DNA from: Canna indica
Lineage: Eukaryota; Streptophyta; Magnoliopsida; Zingiberales; Cannaceae
Assembly: GCA_034359265.1 (NCBI GenBank)
Contig: CP136890.1
Location: 43,808,501-43,872,500, forward strand
Direction: 5' to 3'
DNA: 64,000 bases
The notes below the pieces were generated by a model. That model had not been told where the DNA came from and made no database searches. It saw only the letters and a list, made by a program, of their open reading frames with translations. Within the stretch, counting starts at the first letter, position 1, and every line of letters starts with the position of its first letter. The position numbers and the translations under genes were made by a program. Positions 31,002-42,042 of the stretch are shown piece by piece.

Positions 31002-34000
31002 TGTCACGTCCCGACTCAAGGTACGCGTGATCGGCCAGGGTATGAGTCAGTACCCCGAAGCCTACCCTATGCACTGACCAACAATTCATAGAACAATAAC
31101 CAGAATAACATCAAGTCGAAAACAAAAACAAGAATACCAACTTTATTTACTATTCAAAATCAGTTTAATCAAACCAAGTTCTAAATCATCACAAGTTTTA
31201 AAATAACATCCAAAGGTTTTCCAAATAAAACATCTAAAAGTGTTTACTGAAATAACACAGTGCAGACATGAACTCTATTAGACACGACTACGACTAACAA
31301 CTGCCAGCTATGAGATCTGCACCCACGCCCGCTCTCCTATGTGCCATGCCACCAGGTCGTACGTCACTGGTCGAGCTCTACAAAATAACAATAAAGCAAA
31401 TCGTGAGTTCACGAAGAACTCGGTGAGCGGTTCTTTCGAACCTCCACTTAAAACCTCGGCAATAACATATGTAAGGAATTTATATAAAATCACATCCCTG
31501 AAGTAATCAGTTTGCCAATACAGAGGAATGGATGAACCGGCCTCTCGGGCCCATATCCATGTTAATAGCTCGGCCAATAATGGCCTAAAATATATATGGA
31601 AGGTTCGGTTCTTCCATCTATGTAACCCGACCGGTCGGCCTACTCAAACAAGCCCCTACGGGCTTCTCAATTCGAAACCTTTAAGTATTGTTTGGTTAGC
31701 GAAAACTATTTTCTGGTTTCGTTTCTAGTTTTCTATTTTTTGAAAAACGCGCTTGGTTAATGAAAACAATATCAGTTTTAGTTAGTTGAAACCAATGAAT
31801 ATTTATTTGGTTATAAAAAATAATATTAATTTTTCTTGAACATTTTTAGTATTAATTAAATGTTTATTTAGTTTACAAAATTAAATGTTTGCTAATATGA
31901 TTATAAAATTAATAGGTTATTAGTAATTTAAGATTATTTGGTTCAATTAGATATAAAAATTAATTAATAGTTATAATAAAATTTCAAAAAAAATAAGTCC
32001 AATGGTCTAAAATTAGTTCTGATTAAATTATAAATAGATTAACTTTAAGAAAATTGAGTTATTTAAAATTTGAGTTTGAGTCAATTAGATATAAATTGGT
32101 TTAATTAATTTGTAAATTTAAGATAATAGTTTGAGTTGAAAATGGTGATTTTTATTTTTATTTTTAAAAATTAGATAAACTTTGATTTATTTTTAAATTA
32201 ATTAATTTTATAAAAAATATATATTTATAATTATAAAGTTACCACTGCATTTTGATAACGAAATAGACAGTCTTGAAACCACAAAAAATAATATTCTGGT
32301 GTTTTCATTTTTATTAACAAAACTGGTTTCGTTTTCATTCTAGTATCGATTCAGTTTCACGAAAAAGCTGAACCAAACACGTTTTCGTACGCAATTTTAG
32401 TTTCAGTGAAACTGAAACCATGAAAACAGACTTCGTTTCTCTAACCAAACATGCCCTTATAATTCGGATCCGTCAACTAGGATGGCCACTAGCTACAGAG
32501 ATCCTTCGGGTTAGGGATAGCTAGTCCCACCCACTCGGGTCTACCGTCAGCGTGGCCCACTGAAGAAATCTCAAGACCCTCCACCACTCGGGTCTAACAA
32601 CTAGCAGGCCCACTTGTGTATTCTCAAGACCCTATAAACCGCTGAGTCGTGTGATAGCCATTCGGCTAATGACACTTCTCAATAGACCATCTCAACCACA
32701 ACAAGAACCCGATTGTGCAAGTTTTTTCGATGTTTTGTTTTCCGGGCGTTGCCCATGTCCGACCCTCCTCCTAGGGTCATATTGTCTCCCTAGGTGTAGA
32801 ACCTAATAAGTGTATCTTGTATCTAGGTTAAATGTCACCACTAGATACCTAAACCATTCTTTCTAGATTGATCAAACTTGCCGACTACAGAAGAGCACTC
32901 GGCCTACCATTGTCAACGACACTTACCAAATTTAATCATGAGTAACAACATCATGAGGAAGCCGAATTAAAGAGGTAAATAATTCATTGATTAAACCAAT
33001 AAGGAACATGCAATAAACATAGCAACGATTTAACATGATATAAGAAATTTAATGAAACCTTTCCTTGGATGCATGTACCATATCCATCATGTCCATATGG
33101 GCATTAGCAAGAACATTTCCATACACATGAGAATGTAGATTAAAATTGCTATCAATTAACAAGATGAACAGTAAACATATAATTTAAATTGAACCTAACA
33201 TTAAGGATGAAAGTGGGAATTTAGACGACATAACGTGAGATCCAGTGAATCGATCCGAACAACCCCAATTTCCCTCCCCTTCCACGGCTCGGCCGACTCA
33301 AGCAGGGTAATAACCTGCTCGGCCGAACCGCCTAGGGGTGGTAAACATGGTTGCGGCGTCAACACGAGTATCAATCCAAAAGTCTAAAACATATCGAACA
33401 CATGACGATACGCGGGTCGCAAGACAAGCGAGGAAATTGGGGAAAATTTTGGCATGACCTTTCCCCTTTTTCTTCTACTCGGCCAGCCCACCAAAAATGA
33501 GAAATCAACATGTTTTAAAACACAAGATCACGGTATAAACAACGATTAAAGTTCTAACATGAAGAAACTCGTCGATCGGCAAGAACTCGTGAAGAAAAAC
33601 CTGATTTCAAAACTTGTAGGACCGTCCACCCACTTCCCATCAAAAACTACACTAACCACTCAACTTGATCAGATCATGAAGAAGCCTTGATGAAGATGAG
33701 TTTTGATCTCATTGAGCGTCGACGCGAACTCGGCGCCGACAAGATCTCCCCTCTCTTCCCCTCTCTCCCTTTTGTTCGGGCTGCATGCGGCTCTCTCCTT
33801 GAGCCGCATGGCTGGCTTGGGTGAGGGGTTTTATCTCCCCTCATCCAATGACTCATTTACCCCTCATTCACTTACTCACCCTTTATGCGACTCCACCTAA
33901 CCCGGTTCGAGTCACGACTCAATCCGCGGACTAAACTTGAGTCAAACTATATGTTCATCCACTCAAACACTAACACTTTGATAGAACTTAAATAAAATTT

Positions 34001-34100
34001 ACCTATTATTCGAGGCGATGATGCGACTCGGCCCGACTAGCTCCTGACTCGATGGACTACACCACGAGAAATTTTATATTAGAAAACCTCGGGTATTACA
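31002..34100 (-). repeat. 3' LTR of gypsy element 3, carrying a DNA-transposon insertion
   Basis: Plus-strand ends TGTCACGTCCCGACTC and GGGTATTACA. Length is 3099 bp, or about 2323 bp without the 776-bp insertion and duplication, close to the 2333 bp of the other LTR. It contains a TATA-like GATAAAACCCC (minus, near 33829) in the block shared with 41098. No gene is seen. Confidence 0.92.
31684..32456. mobile_element. PIF/Harbinger (Tourist-like) non-autonomous element
   Basis: A 773-bp AT-rich insert absent from the partner LTR (uninterrupted at about 39732). It is flanked by TTA at 31681-31683 and 32457-32459, the usual target duplication of PIF/Harbinger elements. The right terminus on the minus strand reads GGGCATGTTTGGTTAGAGAA and the left AGTATTGTTTGGTTAGCGAA, sharing the TGTTTGGTTAG core. 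The central part is A/T-rich with no transposase. Confidence 0.82.
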
Positions 34101-34964
34101 ACCTTCCCCCTTTAAGGGAAATTCGTCCTCGAATTTTGTTGGTTTACAAGGACTTACCGGCTCTTCAAACAAGGAAGGGTAGCGCTCTCTCATGTCCCGC
34201 TCTACCTCCCAAGTGGCCTCTTGCCCGGAGTGGTGCTCCCACCTAACTTTTACCAAGGGAATCTCCTTGGACCTCAGCTTCGTGATATGCCTGCCAAGTA
34301 TCTCCACTGGCCTCTCCTCATACGAGATTGCCATGTCCATCTCAACCATAGTCGGCTCGATCACATGGGATTCATCCTTCACATACCTCCGGAGCATTGA
34401 CACATGGAAAACTGGATGAACTCTGCTCATACTAGGAGGCAAGGCCAGTTCGTAAGCCACCGTGCCCCTTTGCTTGAGAATAAGGAAATGCCCAATGAAC
34501 CTAGGGCTCAACTTTCCTTTCTTCCCAAATCGGATCACCCCTTTCATAGGAGAAACCTTTAGGAATACCAAGTCACCCTCAGCGAACTCCAACTCTCTGG
34601 CTTTCTTATCGGCATACATTTTTTGGCGACTCTCAGCCGCCAACAGCCTTTCTTTTATCAGTTGCACCTTCTTCACTGCCTCCTCAACCAAGTCCGGTCC
34701 AACCAGGAGAGTCTCTCTTGTCTTCCTTTATCAGGTGCACCTTCTTCACCGCCGCCCATATAACGCCTCGAAGGGAGCCACGCCAATGCTACTGTGATAG
34801 CTATTGTTGTAGGCGAACTCAATCAACGACAGGTGTTTCTCCCAACCGCCTGCTAGGTCCAGAACGCAGACCCTCAGCATATCTTCCAAGGTTTGGATGG
34901 TTCTCTCAGACTGTCCGTCTATTTGCGGATGGAAAGTCGTGCTGAAACGCACTTGAGTGCCCAA
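34074..34964 (-). pseudogene. Gypsy 3 integrase C-terminal half and chromodomain-like tail
   Basis: Frame 34964-34746 carries the integrase core end ([62 protein letters not shown]). A local rearrangement near 34690-34760 replaces the usual GWYEAGDSLMVGPDL segment with a short repeat of TTATCAG.TGCACCTTCTTCAC. Frame 34691-34074 continues EEAVKKVQLIKERLLAAESR, LVFLKVSPMKGVIRFGKKGK, HPVFHVSMLRRYVKDESHVI and the tail TKLRSKEIPLVKVRWEHHSG. It reads through the polypurine tract into the LTR before stopping, because the usual stop is absent or the frame is shifted. Confidence 0.88.
34101..34115 (-). other. Polypurine tract of gypsy element 3
   Basis: The minus strand reads TTAAAGGGGGAAGGT directly before the LTR start TGTAATACCC. 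The same tract (TAAGGGGGGAAGGT) precedes the 3' LTR of gypsy element 4 at 63761-63774. Confidence 0.85.
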
Positions 34965-35480
34965 GGCTTCTTATAAGGACTACCAAAATCGGGCTGTGAA
35001 CTGGGTACCTCGATCTGATATGATCATTACTGGGGTACCGTGGTAAGCCACAATCCTGTCTAGAAATAGTCGGGCGTACTATTCCGCAGAAAAGGAAGTC
35101 TTCACTGGAAAGAAGTGCGCGGTCTTGGTCAACCGGTCCACTACCACCCAAATAGATTCAAAGCCGCCTTTTGACATAGGCAACCCGGTCACCGGGTCCA
35201 TGATGATTTTCTCCCACTTCCACTCGGGCACTTCGAAATTTTGCAGCAGCCCCGCGGGATTCAAATTTTCGGCCTTAACCTATTGGCAGACCAGATATTT
35301 GGATACAAACTCTGCTACCTCTCTTTTCATGCCCTTCCACCAGTAGTGCTGCCTTAAATCTCGGTACATTTTTGTGGCCCCCGGATGCATCGTATAAGTG
35401 GAACGATGACCCCACTCCAGGACTTGCCTACGCACCTCTATCATATCTAGCACCACAATTTGATCTTTGAACCTCAACAC
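34965..35480 (-). pseudogene. Gypsy 3 integrase zinc domain and core start
   Basis: Frame 35480-35280 is the HHCC domain ([47 protein letters not shown]), ending at a stop directly after CQ. Frame 35264-35079 is [60 protein letters not shown], with the first catalytic Asp; the second (IISDRG) is near 35010 in the frame ending at 34906. At least three stops lie within it. Confidence 0.87.
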
Positions 35481-35483
35481 ACC

Positions 35484-36875
35484 CTATGAGTCCAATTTGA
35501 ACCCATTCTCTGCATCGCCTCTCTGCACTAAGTCCTTCGTCGGCGCACAAAAGGAGTCCTCTCCCTGCGCGGCACGCAACATACCCACTAGTGTGGATTG
35601 TACCCGCAGGTGTGCCACCATGGCATCTGAAGCTGAAACTGTCAAGGTTGTACCCCAATCCAGGCACAGCGCCAGCTCTCGAGCTAAAGGCCTCCGCTTG
35701 ATTTCCAGATGAGCCAAACAACCCATGGATTTTCTACTTAGAGCGTCTGCTACCACATTGGCTTTCCCCGGGTGGTACATAATGGTGCAGTCATAATCTT
35801 TTAGGAGCTCCAGCCACCTCCTCTGCCTGAGGTTCAACTCCTTTTGGGTAAGCAAGTACTGAAGGCTCTTGTGATCCGTATAGATCTCGCAAGTCTTCTC
35901 GTACAAATAGTGCCGCCAGAGCTTCAGTGAAAAAACCACTGCCGCTAGCTCTAGGTCATGCGTTGGATAGTTCTTTTCATGAACCTCCGGCTGATGGGAC
36001 GCATAGGCTATGACTCTGCCAAACTGCATTAGAACGTAGCCTAGGCCAACCCGAGAGGCATCAGAGTAAACCACAAACACTCCTGAGCTGGAAGGTACGG
36101 CCAATACGGGTACCGACGTCAAGCATTCCTTGAGCTTCTGAAAGCTCACCTCACACTTGTCGTCCCAATCAAATTTGACCTTTTTCTGGGTCAATCGAGT
36201 CAAAGGGGCTGCAATCATGGAGAAGTTCTCTACGAACTTCCGATAGTACCCGGCCAACCCAAGAAAACTGCGGACCTCAGTCACGCTAGTTGGCCGCCTC
36301 CAGTTCTGCACCGTCTCCACCTTTGCAGGGTCTACCCTTATCCCTTCCTTGGACACCACATGGCCCAGGAACCCCACACTTCCCAACCAGAATTCACACT
36401 GGTGCTCTCTAAGGGTTTCCAAGACCATCCTCAAGTACATGGAGTGTTCCTCCTCACTCTTGGAGTATACCAAGATGTCGTCAATGAAGACGATCACAAA
36501 ACTATCCAGGTACTCCTTGAATACCCTATTTATCAGGTCCATGAAGGCAGCAGGTGCATTGGTTATGCTAAAAGACATCACTAGGAACTCGTAGTGTCCA
36601 TAGCGAGTCCTGAAGGTAATTTTAGGTACATCGCAATCCCGGATTCTCAACTGGTGGTATACGGACCATAAGTCTATTTTCGAAAACCATCGTGCACCCT
36701 GCAGTTGGTTAAACAAATTGTCTTTCCTCGGCAATGGGTAACGATTCTTGATTATCACCTTGTTCAGCTGCCTATAGTCGATGCACATGTGCATCGACCC
36801 ATCCTTCTTCTCCACGAAGAGTACCGGGGCACCCCACAGTGAGACACTCGGCCAGATGAAACCCAGGTCCAACAT
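35484..36875 (-). CDS. Gypsy 3 reverse transcriptase-RNase H open frame
   Basis: At 463 codons this is the longest pol frame in the window. It holds RT ([60 protein letters not shown], catalytic [53 protein letters not shown]) and RNase H ([78 protein letters not shown]). About seven residues are missing in EHQ-CEFW. The RT catalytic Asp pair is present. The upstream boundary is a stop at about 36876, so it was once part of a larger polyprotein; the stated start is only the first Met of the fragment. It is not a host gene. Confidence 0.88.
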   Translation of the reverse strand: MLDLGFIWPSVSLWGAPVLFVEKKDGSMHMCIDYRQLNKVIIKNRYPLPRKDNLFNQLQGARWFSKIDLWSVYHQLRIRDCDVPKITFRTRYGHYEFLVMSFSITNAPAAFMDLINRVFKEYLDSFVIVFIDDILVYSKSEEEHSMYLRMVLETLREHQCEFWLGSVGFLGHVVSKEGIRVDPAKVETVQNWRRPTSVTEVRSFLGLAGYYRKFVENFSMIAAPLTRLTQKKVKFDWDDKCEVSFQKLKECLTSVPVLAVPSSSGVFVVYSDASRVGLGYVLMQFGRVIAYASHQPEVHEKNYPTHDLELAAVVFSLKLWRHYLYEKTCEIYTDHKSLQYLLTQKELNLRQRRWLELLKDYDCTIMYHPGKANVVADALSRKSMGCLAHLEIKRRPLARELALCLDWGTTLTVSASDAMVAHLRVQSTLVGMLRAAQGEDSFCAPTKDLVQRGDAENGFKLDS

Positions 36876-37560
36876 CTACTGCAATTGCACTTTTAGCTCC
36901 CTGAGTTCGGCCGGCGCCATCCTATAGGGTGGGATGGAGATCGGCTTTACCCCGGGCTGCAGATCAATGCAGAAATTCACTTCCCTCCTGGGCGGCAATC
37001 CCGGTAGCTCCTCGAGAAATACATCGGGGAACTCGCAGACTACCTGAGTACCACTAATATCCCCTGCCGCATCTCCCTTTTACTATGCCACAGATACAAA
37101 GGCCAGAAAGGACTGCCAGCCCCCGTGAAGCAGTTTACGAGCCTTAAGGGTTGAGATGACCCCAATCGGCTCACTTCTTCTCTCTCCTTGGAAGGTGAAC
37201 TACGGCAACCCGGGCTTCCTGAACATGACTATCTTAGCCCTACAATCCAGTAACGCAAAGTGCTCCGCCAGCCAATCCATGTCGAGAATGACATCGAGTT
37301 CAAGCGTGGGCAGAAGTGTCAAATCTGCCCCCAACGCATGGCCGCATATGAGCACTTCGCAGCCTTGAAAAATTGATTTGGCTAAGATTGCCTCTCACGT
37401 AGGGGTTGATACTATAAATGGCCCGTCGAGTAAAGAAGGTGCCATAGGTAACTCAGCCGCAAATTTGGCACACATAAACGAGTGCGTAGCACCCGAATCA
37501 AATAGAACATATGCAGTAGATGAACATACTAAAATAGTACCTGTCACTACTGCTCTAGAT
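36876..37560 (-). pseudogene. Gypsy 3 protease and linker
   Basis: The minus-strand frame 37748-37395 reads TGTILVCSSTAYVLFDSGAT, HSFMCAKFAAELPMAPSLLD: the retropepsin motif DSGA is intact here, unlike in gypsy 1 and 2. After a frame break, LDVILDMDWLAEHFALLDCR-like sequence lies near 37240-37310 and the linker VVCEFPDVFLEELPGLPPRR near 36990-37060. Stops at about 37080 and 37395 interrupt it. Confidence 0.82.
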
Positions 37561-38841
37561 GCTTTTGCCCCATCGCGGTTCATGGCATAAACTCGGGCAG
37601 ACGGTTTCTTAGAGTGACTAGCCTGTGGTCCTATGCTCTGCATTTGACCTTTCTGTGCCACTGATCCCACTGACATCGGCGCTTTTCCCTTTGACAGCTG
37701 AGCTCTATGGCCACCTCCATCCAAGCAATCCTTCCTAAAGTGTCCCACCTGCCCACATCTGAAACACGCATCTGTGGGGCCATAGCAAGCTCCCTAGTGT
37801 TTCCTGTTACAACGACCACATTGTGGCTTGTCCAACTTCTGCGTAGCACCCCCTGACTCTGCCAATCTTGTCGCCCCTGACACTTAGCCTCTGCGGCCCC
37901 GGCTATTGTTGTGCCTACGGCTCTGCTGGTGATCTGCGGTGGTCACAGTTCCCTCCGAATGCCACGGCCGACCTCCTGACCCTTGAGATCGAAACTTTTT
38001 CTTGGGTGGCCCATCTTTCCTCTCGAACAACACCAGTGCTTCCTTTCGGAGGTCCTCACCCACTACCCGTGCAAACGTGGAGTCCTTGGTGTAATGGATA
38101 AGCCTACCTATCTGAGGTCTCAAACCCTCCACGAACCTCTTCACCTTGGCAGTCTCGATAGCCACTAGAGTTGGGTGGTACCTAGAGTGCCGAGTGAACT
38201 CCATCTCATACTCAGCTCATACCTCCAGACTGGCGTAGCAGCTCAAAATCTCATGCCCGCTTATCGCGGACACTCATCGGCAAATACTGCTCCTCTACAG
38301 CTACCCTAAATTCTTCCCAGGTGGGAGCTGGTGCGTGTGCTACCCTACGGCCCCTCCAGGTGTGCAACCAGTATTTGGCAGGTCCTCTGAGCTGCAAACC
38401 GACCATGCGTGCCACTGCCTCTAATGAACATCTTAGCTCTAGAAATAGCTCATAGAAGTCCCCTAGAAACTCGGTAACCTCCACTTGCCGATCTGTACCG
38501 GTGAACACCGACGGCCTGAACTTGATGAAGTCGGCGTATGTAGGTGCTCCTGGGTCCCTAACCTACGGCGCCACCTGTTCCGCCACCTCTGGCACCACAG
38601 GGGTTGTGGGTACCGACTAGGGCGATTGCTGCTGCTGCTGCATTTGCTATCTCAACTCATGCTCCCTGCGGAGCGCTTCTGCTAGTTGAGCTACCTGTGC
38701 CTGAAGTTGCACAACTGCACAGTCCTGGCCCTCTACCTCAGACTGCACTCTGTCACGGCCCCGGCCCCGACGTCGGCCTCGCCCTCGGTGTTCGGTGGAG
38801 TTGCTTCCACTATCACGCGGAGCAGCATTTCGGGCCTCCAT
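37561..38841 (-). pseudogene. Gypsy 3 gag
   Basis: The ATG at 38841 (minus) gives MEARNAAPRDSGSNSTEHRG, an RGRGRR stretch and QLQAQVAQLAEALRREHELR, a coiled-coil N-terminus. The gag domain follows in other frames: EFLGDFYELFLELRCSLEAV and PTWEEFRVAVEEQYLPMSVR (38508-38251), MEFTRHSRYHPTLVAIETAK, VKRFVEGLRPQIGRLIHYTK (38204-37884). The zinc knuckle CFRCGQVGHFRKDC is near 37720-37765, then GKAPMSVGSVAQKGQMQ. At least four frame breaks. Gag forms the particle in active relatives. Confidence 0.85.
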
Positions 38842-39038
38842 CAAACTAGCATAAAATAATAAGATCACCAATAATACTAACCAACTCATTAAATTAAAAT
38901 TTAAGCTACTAACCGCATGGTGCGCTGAGTGCAGTCGTGGTTGTCCGATCTCATAGCATAATTATACCATAGGCAGACATGCTAGCATATGCCTCGTGCG
39001 GTACCCACTTCCTAGTCATAGTCAAGACCTAACCTAAC

Positions 39039-39050
39039 GCTCTGATACCA
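39039..39050 (-). other. Primer-binding site of gypsy element 3
   Basis: Minus-strand TGGTATCAGAGC, complementary to initiator tRNA-Met, two bases inside the 5' LTR edge. Confidence 0.9.
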
Positions 39051-39052
39051 AT

Positions 39053-41385
39053 TTTCATGCTCCGACTCAACGTACGAGTGACCGGCCAGGGTACGAGTCA
39101 GTACCCCGAAGCCTACCCTATGCACTGACCAACAATTCATAGAACAATAACCAGAATAACATCAAGTCGAAAACAAAAGCAAGAATACCAACTTTATTAA
39201 CTGTTCGAAATCAATTTAATCAAACCAAGTTCTAAATCATCACAAGTTTTAAAATAACATCAAAAGGTTTTCCAAATAAAATATCTAAAAGTTTTTACAG
39301 AAATAACACAGTGCATACACCAACACTATTAGACACGACTACGACTAACAACTGCCAGCTATGATATCTGCACCCACGGCTACTCTCCTGCGCGCCATGC
39401 CACCAAGCCATACCTCACTGGTCGGGCTCTGCAAAAGAAATAATAAAGGAAACCGTGAGTTCACGAGGAACTCAGTGAGCGGTTCTTTCGAACCTCCACT
39501 TAAACCTCGGCAATAACATATGCAAGGAATTTATGTAAAATCACATCCCAGAAGTAATCAACTTGCCAATACAGAGGAATGGATGAACCGGCCTCTCGGG
39601 CCCATATCCATGTTAATAGCTCGGCCAATAATGGCCTAAAATATATATGGAAGGTTCAGTTCTTCCTTCTACATAACCCGGCCGGTCAGCCTACTCAAAC
39701 CTGCCCCTACGGGCTTCTCAATTGGGAACCTTCATAATTCGGATCCGTCAACTAGGATGGCCACTAGCTTCAGAGATCCTCCGGGTTAGGGATACCTAGT
39801 CCCACCAAATTGGGTCTATCATCAACGTGGCCCACTGACGAAATCTCAAACGCCACTCAGGTCTAACACCTAGCGGGCCCGCTTGTGTAATCTCAAGACC
39901 CTATAAACCGCTGAGTCGTGTGATAGCCATCGGCTAATGACACTTCTCAATAGACCATCTCAACCACAACAAGAACCCGGTTGTTCAAGTTTTTCCTATG
40001 TTTTGTTTTCCGGGCATTGCCCATGTCCGACCCTCCTCCTACGGTCATATTGTCTCCCTAGGTGTAGAACCTAGTAAGTGTATCTTGTATCTAGGTTAAA
40101 TGTCACCACTAGATACCTAAACCATTCTTTCTAGATTGATCGAACTTGCCGACTATAGAAGAGCACTCGGCCTACCATTGTCAACGACACTTACCAAATT
40201 TAATCATGAGTAACAACATCATGAGGAAACCGAATTAAAGAGGTAAATAATTCATTGATTAAACCAATAAGGAACATGCAATAAACATAGCAACAATTTA
40301 ACATGATATAAGAAATTTAAAGAAACCTTTCCTTGGATGCATGTACCAAAACCATCATGTCCATATGGGCATTAGCAAGAACATTTCCATACTCATGAGA
40401 ATGTAGATTAAAATTGCTATCAATTAACAAGATGAAAAGTAAACATATATATAATTTAACTTGAACCTGACATTAAGCATGAAAGTGGGAATTTAGACGA
40501 CATAACGTGAGATCCAGCGAATCGATCCGAACAGCCCCAATTTCCCTCCCCTTTCCACCTCTCGGCCGACTCAAGCAGGGTAATAACTTGATCGGCTGAA
40601 CCCCCTAGGGGTGGTAAACATGGTTGCGGCGTCTACACGAGTATCAATCCAAAAGTCTAAAACATATCGAACACAAGACGATACACGTGTTGCAAGACGA
40701 GCGAGGAAATTGGGAAAAAATTCGACATGACCTTTCCCCTTTTTCCTATACTCGGCCAGCCCTCCCAAAATGAGAAATCAACACATTTTAAAACACAAGA
40801 TCACGGTATAAACAACGATTAAAGTTCTAACATGAAGAAACTCGTCGATTGGCAAGAACTCACGAAGAAAAACTCAATTTCAAAACTTGTAAGGCCGGCC
40901 ACCTGCCTCCCATCAAAACCTACACTAACCTCTCACCTTGATGGGATCACCAAGATGCCTTGATGAAGACGAGTTTCGATCTCCTTGAGCGTCGACGCGA
41001 ACTCGGCGCCGACAAGATCTTCCCTCTTTTCCTCTCTCTCCCTTTTGCTCGGGCTGCGTGCGGCTGTCTCCTTGAGCCGCATGGCTGGCTTGGGTGAGGG
41101 GTTTTATCTCCCCTTATCCAATGACTCATTTACCCCTCATTCATTTACTCACCCCTCTGTGCGACTCCACCTAACCTGGTTCGAATCCCGACTCAATCCG
41201 CGGACTAAACTCAAACAAAACTTGAGTCAAACAATATGTTCATCCACTCAAACACTAACACTTTGATACGACTTAAATAAATTTTACCTGCTATTTGAGG
41301 CGATCACGCGACTCGACCCGGCTAGCTCCTGACTCGATGGGTTGCACCACGAGAAATTTTATATTAGAAAACCCCGGGTATTAAA
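39053..41385 (-). repeat. 5' LTR of gypsy element 3
   Basis: 2333 bp, left end degenerate (TTTCATGCTCCGACTC against TGTCACGTCCCGACTC), right end GGGTATTAAA against GGGTATTACA; the ATTGA target duplication follows at 41386. It is uninterrupted where the partner LTR carries the Harbinger-like insert. No genes. Confidence 0.92.
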
Positions 41386-42042
41386 ATTGAAACATCTAAC
41401 ATTCTCTTGAGCCTTAAAGAATGATTCTAATGTGCAAATCCTAGTTTTCATCTCTCATTGTCTTCCTTCACTCTCAAGCCCTCAAACTTGGTGTAGACAT
41501 CATCCTAAGGCTTGGAGTTCTAGGAGACATCAAGGAGAAGCTTCAACTAGTGTTTGTGATTTACTTATGATTTTCTCCTTGCATTTTCTACTTGTTGTTT
41601 TGTTGTTTTTATTTCAACTTAAAATCAGTTTGTAACAAGGTGTGGGTGACACACGTTGGTTTTGACTTGTGTGTAACTTTTAGAGTTCCTTAGGTTTGAG
41701 GTAAAGGCACTCTCATTGTGGAGAGATAAGCCCTTGGTTAACCCTCATTTGTAGGAAAAGAAAAGTTAATACAAGTTGTGAAATCCTTAGGGGTGAACAA
41801 AGGTAGTGGAGTAGGGAAGGTTCCTGAACCACTCTAAATATCTTGTTACCTTTGCATCATTGATATTTTGAATTACTTAGTTCATCACTTGTTCTCATTC
41901 TCATTATCAAGCATAATCATATCAAATATTCATCATAACTTAGAAACCTAGAGTGGAATTTGAATTAGTTGTGATCAAACTAGAATTTAAGTCAATCACC
42001 TTAGACTCACACTATTCACCCCTCCTCTAATGTGTCTTAACA

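Larger units (their letters stand above)
31002..41385 (-). mobile_element. Ty3/gypsy element 3, complete, minus strand, inserted in the copia D LTR
   Basis: LTRs at 31002-34100 and 39053-41385 flank a minus-strand gag-pol. The target duplication ATTGA is present on both sides, the primer-binding site is at 39039-39050 and the polypurine tract at 34101-34115. Domains in order are gag, protease, RT, RNase H, integrase and a chromodomain-like tail, as in Tekay/Del-like chromoviruses. The 3' LTR contains a further 773-bp insertion. By eye the first ~200 bases of the two LTRs differ at roughly one base in fifteen, so the insertion is not recent. Stops in gag and integrase make it non-autonomous. 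Confidence 0.93.
30384..42042 (+). repeat. 3' LTR of copia D, split by gypsy element 3
   Basis: The LTR starts TGTTGGCCCAAGGG at 30384, runs to 31001, and resumes at 41391 to end TGTGTCTTAACA at 42042. Spliced length is about 1270 bp, with TG...CA ends and the SIRE-type tail (ACTATTCACCCCTCCTCTAATG). The insertion left the 5-bp duplication ATTGA (30997-31001 and 41386-41390). The resumed part contains the block AAATCCTTAGGGGTGAACAAAGGTAGTGGAGTAGG-like region shared with 1945-1980. No genes. Confidence 0.88.
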
